A stretch of DNA of 12,756 nt from Balneolales bacterium (GTDB taxonomy: Bacteria > Bacteroidota > Rhodothermia > Balneolales > Natronogracilivirgulaceae), in the NCBI GenBank assembly GCA_007133875.1, contig SLLW01000404.1, positions 1 to 12,756 on the forward strand, read 5' to 3'. Position 1 is the first letter of the stretch. Every line of letters starts with the position of its first letter. The notes below the pieces were generated by a model. It was not told the origin of the DNA. It saw only the letters and a program-made list of their open reading frames with translations, and did no database searches. Below are positions 6,634 to 12,756 of the stretch, one piece after another. A program made the translations under genes and the position numbers.

Positions 6634-8850
6634 TTAAAATGTATACCGGTAACTGATCCGGATATTCCGGCCCATCATCGGAATGTCGCGCTGTTCGATG
6701 CGTGACAGGTGGTCTCGCCAGGTGACATCGAACAGGTTATCCACCCCAAGGGTAACCGTATGAATCTGCTGCCGGCCCAATCGCATTCCTGCATTGATGT
6801 TGGTCAGCGTGTATCCATCGGTGGCCAACTCCTCCTGAGCGGTACGCTCCTGCGAAAGTACGTGCCGGACTGATACACCGGCCCACCAGAATCCGGTATC
6901 GTACGAAACCCCACCGGTAAATCGCATGGGAGGCATATAGGGCAACGGTTCAGAATTCCCGTCCGTGCGCTCGCTTCCACGGATATAATCCGCCTTTGCC
7001 GTCACGGTGAATGATTCCAATATCCGCTGTTCCACAGAAAATTCACCACCAAACAGTAGCGCATCGGTTCCGAAGTACTCCATTACCGGCAGGCCACGGT
7101 CCGGATCCGTCTCGCCGGTCGGACGCAGACTGATATAGTCCGATATGCTGTTGATAAACAACGCCAGATGGATGTCACGGCGGTCTGACCGGTAATTCGC
7201 AAACCAGTCGACTCCATACCCGATCTCGTTTGCCAGATCGGGATCCCCAATTTCATACCGCCCTGCTGCCAGATGGATCGCGTCGGCGAACAGCTCTTCT
7301 ATAGAAGGAGTACGGTGTGCACGTGAAACCTGAATACCGGATTCCAGGTTGGCAAAAACGGGTCCGCTGATACCGGCAGCACCCGCCCATATGCCCTGAT
7401 TCCGGATCTCTCCGGCATCCGGAAAATCTTCGTTAGGCAACGCCTCGGTTCTGTTCCATTCCAGGCGAAACCCGCTCTGCACGCTCCAGTTACGTGGCAG
7501 CCGAAACTCTTCCACCAGAAAGCCTGCCACGGTGAAACCCCGGGCATCCGGGCTAAGTGATTCATCCCCGCCGACGGCCATCTCACGGTAATCAACATTT
7601 AGTCCGGCGGTTCCACTCTCCAGCCAACCCCCGGATCCGTGCTGAAACAAAATATTGGCCTGGAAATAGCGCTGATCGACACTCAGCTCAAGATCTTCAT
7701 CTACGAGTTCTCCATCCACATATTCGTACTCCATCTCATCGTGGCGATAGTCATTGTAGGTGATTCGCGCCTCGGCCGCTTCCCAGAAGTCGTGGTTAAA
7801 GCGACGGTGGTGCACACCCTGAATGGCCAGACGCTGCATGGTTAATTCAATCTGTTCGTCAGGGTCTGATGGGTCTTCCGGGATTCCGTATTGTTGATCG
7901 GAGTATTGTATGGATGCACCGGAGTGACTGTGGGCCGTTTTCCAGGCAAACCCCGAGCCCAAGTGCACCGACTGCAGATCCGTATCTGGGATTTCGCCGG
8001 CCGGAGTTTTCATATTCCCGGTATTACGCAGATTTCCGCGCAGAGTAACGCCTAAGTTTCCGGACCCGTAGGTCACTCGCCCACCACCGGCCAGTGCATT
8101 CATTCCTGTCTGACCCTCACCGGACAGATGTCCACTGTATCCTGCCGACCAGTTGGAGGGGATATCATCGGTGTGGATGTTGATGAGTCCGCCAAGTGCA
8201 CTTGACCCGTATATCAACCCGGCCGGCCCGCGGACGATATCCACCCGGTCAACGGCCATGGGGTCCATGGTGACGCCATGGTCGTGAGCCGTGGAGGAGA
8301 TATCACCCATGTTCATCCCGTTTTGAAGCACTTGAATTCGCTCACCATCCATTCCGCGAACAACAGGCCTTGCCGGTGCATTGCCCATGGACCGCATCGC
8401 CACTCCCGACTCGCCGTCAAGCAGCGTTCCCATCGATGTGGTATTCCGTTGTTGAAGTTCCAGGGCATTGTAGGTTTGGGTCGGCTGATACCGTGTGATC
8501 CGTTCAAATACCGATCCGGTGACCAAAATCTCGTCAATCGCAACGATGTCATCAGGCAGTCGGACTTCGAAATGTTCGCCGCTCTGACCGGGAATGGAGA
8601 CCAGAAGTTGCCTGCTCTGCTGACCGATATAATTGATGACAAGTGTCCATTCGCCCTGATTCAGGGACAGGCGAAACGCACCTTCCAGATCGGTGGTTGT
8701 TCCCTGACCGGTTTCCGAAACAAGAATGGTTGCGCCGGGGAGCGGCTGTCCGGCCTCGTCGGTGACCTCACCGGTGATGGTGTATTCCGCAAGTATAGTG
8801 GCGGGCATGAACACCAATATCATCAGAATTAAAGTAACCAGTGCTTTCAT
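6634..8850 (-). CDS. TonB-dependent receptor, ZnuD-like metal receptor (paralogue 2)
   Basis: A complete 738-residue receptor with the same layout as its neighbour. It has a signal peptide (1-21, ...ATILA^E), a carboxypeptidase-regulatory-like domain (23-100; GEVTDEAGQPLPGATI), a TonB-box-like DEILVTG (106-112), a plug (119-230; RPVVRGMDGERIQVLQNG, DRVDIVRGPAGLIYGSSALGG) and a barrel ending ISYRYTF. Plug and barrel are strongly similar to paralogue 1, while the N-terminal regulatory domain is much more diverged. The comparable loop (YGIPEDPSDPDEQIEL) is acidic and has no His. It is the first gene of the minus-strand pair, 38 nt downstream of a palindromic operator candidate and promoter, and divergent from the metal-responsive regulator. 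Regulation by that repressor and a role in divalent-metal (probably Mn) uptake are inferred from this context. Confidence 0.9.
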   Translation of the reverse strand: MKALVTLILMILVFMPATILAEYTITGEVTDEAGQPLPGATILVSETGQGTTTDLEGAFRLSLNQGEWTLVINYIGQQSRQLLVSIPGQSGEHFEVRLPDDIVAIDEILVTGSVFERITRYQPTQTYNALELQQRNTTSMGTLLDGESGVAMRSMGNAPARPVVRGMDGERIQVLQNGMNMGDISSTAHDHGVTMDPMAVDRVDIVRGPAGLIYGSSALGGLINIHTDDIPSNWSAGYSGHLSGEGQTGMNALAGGGRVTYGSGNLGVTLRGNLRNTGNMKTPAGEIPDTDLQSVHLGSGFAWKTAHSHSGASIQYSDQQYGIPEDPSDPDEQIELTMQRLAIQGVHHRRFNHDFWEAAEARITYNDYRHDEMEYEYVDGELVDEDLELSVDQRYFQANILFQHGSGGWLESGTAGLNVDYREMAVGGDESLSPDARGFTVAGFLVEEFRLPRNWSVQSGFRLEWNRTEALPNEDFPDAGEIRNQGIWAGAAGISGPVFANLESGIQVSRAHRTPSIEELFADAIHLAAGRYEIGDPDLANEIGYGVDWFANYRSDRRDIHLALFINSISDYISLRPTGETDPDRGLPVMEYFGTDALLFGGEFSVEQRILESFTVTAKADYIRGSERTDGNSEPLPYMPPMRFTGGVSYDTGFWWAGVSVRHVLSQERTAQEELATDGYTLTNINAGMRLGRQQIHTVTLGVDNLFDVTWRDHLSRIEQRDIPMMGRNIRISYRYTF
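6636..6687. repeat. 3'-end direct repeat, copy 2 (52 bp identical)
   Basis: Identical to 4324-4375. It covers the last codons of the second receptor gene. The match begins at the stop-codon region and runs into coding sequence, as expected from tandem duplication with later sequence homogenisation. Confidence 0.9.
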
Positions 8851-8887
8851 TGCAACTTTGTTTCGTTTGTTTTTATAATACTATTTA

Positions 8888-8903
8888 TTTTGTCTTGCCT
8901 AAA
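8888..8903. promoter_or_regulatory. Candidate DtxR/MntR-type operator, site 1
   Basis: TTTTGTCTTGCCTAAA lies within a 20-bp imperfect palindrome (8886-8905; 7 of 10 positions symmetric). Its minus-strand half TTTAGGCA recalls the TTTAGG half-sites bound by DtxR/IdeR-type repressors. It overlaps the candidate -10/-7 element of the receptor promoter and sits between the receptor and the regulator gene, so one site could control both directions. Confidence 0.45.
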
Positions 8904-8930
8904 TATAATAGCATACCTCCCATAAGTCAA
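8900..8930 (-). promoter_or_regulatory. Candidate promoter of TBDR paralogue 2
   Basis: TTGACT (8925-8930) and TATATT (8902-8907) are 17 nt apart on the minus strand. The same bases also fit the Bacteroidota form, TTG followed after 20 nt by TATATTTA (consensus TAnnTTTG). It lies about 50 nt upstream of the ATG at 8850 and overlaps the operator candidate, the usual geometry for repression. Confidence 0.5.
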
Positions 8931-9002
8931 ACACGCGTTTTTTACTGTTAGGATTACTATTTCAGATAATGCCCATCAATACCCTTGCCTTCTGTTTTAG
9001 CT

Positions 9003-9926
9003 ATGACTAAATTACAGATGGTTATTGAATCACCTCATACCGATATCACTATGCCATCTTCAAACAAAAAGGGATCCATGCATTACGCGGGAAAACGACT
9101 GGCTAAAACTGGAGTTAACGAGAAAAAGCGGATGGAGGATCACCCTTTAAAAGCTTCTCAGGAATCTACATCTTCAGGCGCTTCGTCTATACCTGATGCC
9201 TCTGCCGGCGCTACCTCTGCAGCGGATTCACCCAACGCAGCTGAAAACCCAACCACACACAACAGACCGCGCCTCAGTGAGGCACAAGAGGATTATCTCA
9301 AGGAGATCTTCAAACTCCGGGAGCTGAATCAGAATGTCACCATGCAGGATCTGGCCCAGCGGCTGGAGGTGCGTCCGGCATCGGTAACCGGCATGATCAA
9401 AAAACTCAGCAAAATGGGGCTCGTCGACTACAAACCGTACAAAGGAGCGCAGCTCACGGACCTTGGCGAGGCCATTGCCCTGGAGGTCTTGCGCCACCAC
9501 CGGCTGCTCGAGCTCTATCTTGCCGATCACCTCAACTATTCCTGGGATGAAATCCATGAAGAGGCCGAACGGCTTGAACATGTCATCAGCGAAAAGTTTG
9601 AAGCGGCGATCTCCGAATTGATGGGCCACCCCACCCACGATCCGCACGGTGATCCTATCCCTTCGGTGGATCTCGAAATACCTGACTCGCCATCACTCAA
9701 AGCGGTAAACAAATTCGATACACCCGCATCGGCAACCATCCGCCGGGTCATGACCCAGGACAGGGATATTCTGAATATGATTTCCCGTCTTGAGCTGACC
9801 ATCGACCAGGAGATTGCGATCACCGGAAATGATAAAACCGGAGTGCGGATTAAAGTAAGTGGCAACCAGTACTTTCTGCCACATGCCATAGCCCGCTATC
9901 TGTGGGCCGAAGAATCCAAATCATAA
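9003..9926 (+). CDS. mntR: DtxR/MntR-family metal-dependent transcriptional repressor with N-terminal extension
   Basis: A 307-residue regulator as numbered from ATG 9003. Residues 91-150 form the winged helix (LSEAQEDYLKEIF, VTMQDLAQRLEV, ASVTGMIKKLSKMGLV). The dimerisation and metal-binding domain follows (HHRLLELYL, 165-173; IHEEAERLEH, 184-193). A C-terminal FeoA/SH3-like domain covers roughly 230-303 (PSLKAVNKFDTPASATI, RIKVSGNQYFLPHAIARYL). Compared with MntR, Asp97, His166, Glu189, Glu192 and His193 keep the expected ligands, while the MntR Glu11 position is Lys100. Glu189 replaces the Cys102 of DtxR, pointing to Mn rather than Fe sensing. The first 90 residues are a Ser/Ala/Pro-rich extension absent from typical family members. 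ATG 9078 and ATG 9132 are alternative starts, and TTG 8985 is less likely. It heads the tro-type operon and probably controls it and the divergent receptors. Confidence 0.9.
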   Translation: MTKLQMVIESPHTDITMPSSNKKGSMHYAGKRLAKTGVNEKKRMEDHPLKASQESTSSGASSIPDASAGATSAADSPNAAENPTTHNRPRLSEAQEDYLKEIFKLRELNQNVTMQDLAQRLEVRPASVTGMIKKLSKMGLVDYKPYKGAQLTDLGEAIALEVLRHHRLLELYLADHLNYSWDEIHEEAERLEHVISEKFEAAISELMGHPTHDPHGDPIPSVDLEIPDSPSLKAVNKFDTPASATIRRVMTQDRDILNMISRLELTIDQEIAITGNDKTGVRIKVSGNQYFLPHAIARYLWAEESKS

Positions 9927-9946
9927 ACCGATCAAAAAAAGTACCA

Positions 9947-10885
9947 TTGAAAAACTCCGTATATATATTCCTCCTTGCCATCCTTTTCGCTATCACAACC
10001 CTCATCGGCTGCGAGGATACGGAACATGCTGACGACGATCGCCCGTTTGTCGTCACCACCACCAACCTCATCCGCGATGCGGTCGAGCAGGTCGGCGGGG
10101 ATGATGTGCGCACCACCAGTATCATGGGTCCGGGTGTGGATCCGCACCTTTACCGGGCCACTCCCCGCGACTTCCAGAACATGGAACGTGCCGATCTGAT
10201 TCTGTATAACGGCCTTTTCCTGGAGGGACGCCTTTCCGAAATTCTGGCCAACCAGGGCGATCACACCCGCGCCGTCGCCGAATCCATCCCACGGGACAAA
10301 CTGATTGAAGCATCTGATTTTGGCGGCACATACGATCCGCATGTCTGGTTTGATGCCTCGCTTTGGATGCATGTGGTTGATGATATCGCCGATGCATTGT
10401 CCAAATTGTTGCCTGAGAAAGCGGATTCGTTCCGGGTTAGAGCGGAAGCATACCATGAAGAGCTCCAGGAACTCCACTTTTATGCGCTTCAGCGGATACA
10501 GAATATTCCGGAACAGCGGCGAATCCTCATCTCATCCCATGACGCGTTCCGGTATTTCGGCAAAGCTTACGACATAGAGGTCCGCGGCCTTCAGGGGCTG
10601 AGCACCGCCACTGAATTCGGCGTCCAGGATGTCTCACGGATGGTCAGCCTCATCGTGGAACGGGAAATCCCGGCCATTTTTGTGGAGACCAGCGTAAGCA
10701 CACGGTCCATTGAATCGGTCATTGCCGGGGTACGACAGCGCGGATACGAGGTGCGAAACGGCGGATCGCTCTACTCCGATTCCATGGGAGCACGCGGAAC
10801 ACCCGAAGGTACCTATGCCGGAATGTTCCGGCACAACGTAGAAACCATTGTCCAGGCACTCACCGACGATCCGGAAATATTATGA
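9947..10885 (+). CDS. troA: TroA-like metal-binding lipoprotein of an ABC importer
   Basis: Periplasmic cluster A-I (ZnuA/TroA/MntC) solute-binding protein that hands Mn(II)/Zn(II) to the ABC permease. From the TTG start at 9947 it has 312 residues and a lipoprotein signal peptide with lipobox LIGC (Cys22). Metal ligands are His67 (GPGVDPHLY), His132 (YDPHVWFD), His198 (SSHDAFRYFGKAY) and Asp278 (YSDSMG). This is the His3Asp set of TroA, whereas Mn-type PsaA/MntC proteins usually have Glu in the third place. GLQGLSTATE, IFVETSVS and GTPEGTYAGM also recall TroA. An upstream GTG at 9902 is in frame but would add 15 residues before the signal peptide and overlap the regulator gene. The gene starts 20 nt after the regulator stop and overlaps the ATPase gene by 4 bases (ATGA). 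Confidence 0.93.
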   Translation: MKNSVYIFLLAILFAITTLIGCEDTEHADDDRPFVVTTTNLIRDAVEQVGGDDVRTTSIMGPGVDPHLYRATPRDFQNMERADLILYNGLFLEGRLSEILANQGDHTRAVAESIPRDKLIEASDFGGTYDPHVWFDASLWMHVVDDIADALSKLLPEKADSFRVRAEAYHEELQELHFYALQRIQNIPEQRRILISSHDAFRYFGKAYDIEVRGLQGLSTATEFGVQDVSRMVSLIVEREIPAIFVETSVSTRSIESVIAGVRQRGYEVRNGGSLYSDSMGARGTPEGTYAGMFRHNVETIVQALTDDPEIL

Positions 10886-11730
10886 CAACACAGAATGCCA
10901 CAACCGAACTACAAACCGGTCCCGGGCGGGATCCCTCATCAGCCGGCAGGCAAAACCCGCCCGTTGAGGTACATGACCTGACCGTCGCCTATGACCAAAA
11001 ACCGGTGCTCTGGGATATCGATTTTGAGCTTCCGGAGGGCAAAATGACCGCGATTGTAGGTCCAAACGGTGCGGGAAAGTCGACACTGATCAAGGCCGCC
11101 ATGGGATTGATCCCCTCATCGTCCGGTTACACGTTGATCTACGGCAAACCGCTGGACAAACAGCGCCGAAATGTTGCCTATGTTCCGCAGCGTGAATCGG
11201 TAGACTGGAATTTTCCTATCAGTGTGATGGATGTGGTGCTGATGGGCCGTTACCCGCATTTGCGCCTGTTTCAACGCCCGTCGCGGGAGGACCGGCGCAT
11301 CGCCACGGGTGCCCTCGAGGAAGTGGGCATGGCCGAATATCAAAACAGGCAGATTTCGCAGCTCTCCGGCGGACAGCAGCAGCGGGTCTTTCTTGCCCGT
11401 GCCCTGGCGCAGGATGCCGGGATCTATCTCATGGATGAACCCTTTGCCGGCGTTGATGCCGCCACGGAAAAGGTAATTTTCAACAAGCTCCAGGAACTTC
11501 GTTCACGCGGCAAAACTTTGGTGGTGATCCATCACGACCTGCAGAGTGTTCCGAATAATTTCGACTGGGTGATGTTGATTAACCTGAGGCTGGTCGCATT
11601 CGGACCGGTCGCGGAGACGTTTACCGACGAAAATCTTCAAAAAGCCTATGGCGGTCGGCTCAATATCCTTAGTCAGATGGTTGAACGCAGCCGGCAGCAG
11701 CGGTTTGTCAGAGAACAGGAATCGGAATAA
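10882..11730 (+). CDS. troB: TroB-like ABC transporter ATP-binding protein (Mn/Zn importer)
   Basis: A 282-residue ATPase that powers metal import at the inner membrane. It has Walker A GPNGAGKST (60-68), a Q-loop in YVPQRESVDWNFP (Gln103), signature LSGGQQQR (161-168), Walker B IYLMDEPF (181-188, catalytic Glu186) and H-loop VIHHD (His218). The VPQRESVDWNFP and VMDVVLMGRY stretches are characteristic of the manganese/zinc subfamily. The first 28 residues are a hydrophilic, probably disordered extension before the nucleotide-binding fold. The ATG overlaps the stop of the binding-protein gene and the stop lies 3 bases before the permease gene, so the three genes are translationally coupled. 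Confidence 0.95.
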   Translation: MTTQNATTELQTGPGRDPSSAGRQNPPVEVHDLTVAYDQKPVLWDIDFELPEGKMTAIVGPNGAGKSTLIKAAMGLIPSSSGYTLIYGKPLDKQRRNVAYVPQRESVDWNFPISVMDVVLMGRYPHLRLFQRPSREDRRIATGALEEVGMAEYQNRQISQLSGGQQQRVFLARALAQDAGIYLMDEPFAGVDAATEKVIFNKLQELRSRGKTLVVIHHDLQSVPNNFDWVMLINLRLVAFGPVAETFTDENLQKAYGGRLNILSQMVERSRQQRFVREQESE

Positions 11731-11733
11731 CAG

Positions 11734-12756
11734 ATGGATATTTTTTTCGAATTTTTCTCACTGCAGGATCCAAACATCCGCTATGTGCTGGCCGGAACGA
11801 TTCTGCTCGGGTTTTCTGCCGGAGCGCTTGGCTGTTTCGCGATTCTCCGGAGGCGGGCGCTTGTGGGCGATGCCGTTGCGCATGCTATTCTGCCCGGGGT
11901 CTGTCTGGCATTTATCGTTGCGGGTGGTAAGGATCCGCTGATGCTGATTGCCGGAGCGTTTGTTTTCGGGCTTTTGAGTATGGTGACCATGGATTTTATC
12001 ACCCGAAACAGCCGGATTGCCCCGGATGCCTCCATCGGCATGGTACTCTCGGTCTTTTTCGGCTTTGGGGTGGTGCTGCTGACATTCATCCAGTCGACCG
12101 GTTATGTCGACCAGAGCGGGCTGGATGATTTTCTGTTCGGACAGGCGGCCGCAATGATCGGATATGATGTGAACGTGTTCGGCGGGCTGAGCCTGCTCAT
12201 TCTGGCCATTACCATCATCACCTTCAAGGAGCTCAAACTGATCAGTTTTGATCCCTCCTTTGCCAGGAGCATCGGGTATCCGGTCAAACGCATTGAGTTT
12301 CTGCTGGCGATGCTGATGGTGCTCACGATAACGGCGGGAATTCAAGCGGTCGGCGTTGTCTTGATGGCCTCGATGCTGATCATCCCCGCTGCCGCCGCGC
12401 GCTACTGGACCGACTCGCTCCGCGTCATGGTAGTGGTCGCTGCCGGGGTCGGAGCGCTCTCCGGGATCACCGGGTCCTTTATCAGCTATACCGCACCGGC
12501 CATGCCGACCGGGCCGTGGATGGTGGTCAGCGCCGCCCTGGTCTTTATTCTCTCATTCCTGTTGGCTCCCGGCCGTGGTGAAATCGCACGTTTTGTCCAG
12601 AAACGCCGGCTTCGGCACCGCATCGCTTCCGAAAACATTCTGAAAACCATCTATTCCATGGAGGAAGAGGATAACCGGACCGACCGGGTCAGGCCACGGC
12701 GCGAACTGGCACGTCGGCGCCATATGTCCAAACGTGATTTGAACCGGGCCATTTCC
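11734..12756 (+). CDS. troC: TroC-like metal ABC transporter permease with fused winged-helix-like tail (runs off right edge)
   Basis: This frame is open for 341 codons to the window edge. Residues 1-280 form an ABC-3 (ZnuB/TroC/MntB) permease with about eight hydrophobic segments. Family motifs include RRRALVGDAVAHAILPG (residues 40-56), DFLFGQ (132-136 region), FDPSFARSIGYPV (172-184) and VLMASMLIIPAAAARYWT. The permease core ends near LLAPGRG (276-282). A basic cytoplasmic tail follows with RLRHRIASENILKTIYSMEE and RRELARRRHMSKRDLNRAIS. The pattern, an N-terminal helix (ENILKTIY) followed by a helix-turn-helix-like segment (MSKRDLNRAI), resembles the DNA-binding half of a DtxR-like winged helix, as in chlamydial YtgCR. 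The tail is cut by the window edge, so its full extent is unknown. The gene starts 3 nt after the ATPase stop. Confidence 0.93.
   Translation, partial: MDIFFEFFSLQDPNIRYVLAGTILLGFSAGALGCFAILRRRALVGDAVAHAILPGVCLAFIVAGGKDPLMLIAGAFVFGLLSMVTMDFITRNSRIAPDASIGMVLSVFFGFGVVLLTFIQSTGYVDQSGLDDFLFGQAAAMIGYDVNVFGGLSLLILAITIITFKELKLISFDPSFARSIGYPVKRIEFLLAMLMVLTITAGIQAVGVVLMASMLIIPAAAARYWTDSLRVMVVVAAGVGALSGITGSFISYTAPAMPTGPWMVVSAALVFILSFLLAPGRGEIARFVQKRRLRHRIASENILKTIYSMEEEDNRTDRVRPRRELARRRHMSKRDLNRAIS

Noticed and set aside
8941..9002. Plus-strand promoter for the regulator operon
   Set aside because: GATAAT near 8965 has only a poor TTACTG-like partner 17 nt upstream, and no TTG/TAnnTTTG pair is present. 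This is too weak to list as a feature.
9932..10477. Minus-strand open frame of 181 codons
   Set aside because: It is antisense to the TroA-like gene, which has all four metal ligands and a lipobox in its own frame.
11758..12345. Minus-strand open frame of 195 codons
   Set aside because: It lies opposite the permease gene, whose frame shows clear ABC-3 motifs and membrane segments. The antisense product is Gln/His/Arg-rich without a domain, as expected of a shadow frame.

Overview
The window looks like chromosomal DNA from a Gram-negative member of the Bacteroidota/Balneolota/Rhodothermota group. The evidence is a C-terminal type IX secretion (T9SS) type A sorting domain, outer-membrane TonB-dependent receptors (TBDRs) that begin with a carboxypeptidase-regulatory-like domain, and weak Shine-Dalgarno signals. 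The phylum-level assignment is inference from these traits. No rRNA, tRNA, CRISPR array, insertion sequence or phage gene was seen.

Left part (1-1374). The minus strand carries the 5' end of a BtuB-like TBDR that runs off the left edge, preceded by a well-formed cobalamin riboswitch (584-766) and a possible promoter. Upstream lies a long non-coding stretch with one possible 43-residue ORF and an inverted repeat. Centre-left (1375-4248, +): a large secreted parallel beta-helix protein with two NosD-like modules and a T9SS sorting domain. It ends at a hairpin terminator (4285-4314) that separates it from convergent genes.

Centre (4322-8850, -): two tandem paralogous TBDRs of the ZnuD-like type, with almost identical 3' ends. 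Each has a promoter-like sequence upstream, and a similar AT-rich motif overlaps both promoters. Right part (9003-12756, +), divergent from the receptors: a DtxR/MntR-family regulator, then a TroA-like metal-binding lipoprotein, a TroB-like ATPase and a TroC-like permease. The permease runs off the right edge and has a cytoplasmic tail that looks like the start of a winged-helix DNA-binding domain.

Read together, 4322-12756 looks like one metal-uptake locus. Two outer-membrane receptors would bring Mn(II) (or Zn(II)/Fe(II)) into the periplasm, TroA would capture it, TroB/TroC would pump it into the cytoplasm, and the DtxR-type repressor in the divergent promoter region would sense it. The most interesting points are the permease with a fused DNA-binding-like tail (as in chlamydial YtgCR), the shared candidate operator in front of both receptors, and the riboswitch-controlled cobalamin receptor cut by the window edge.
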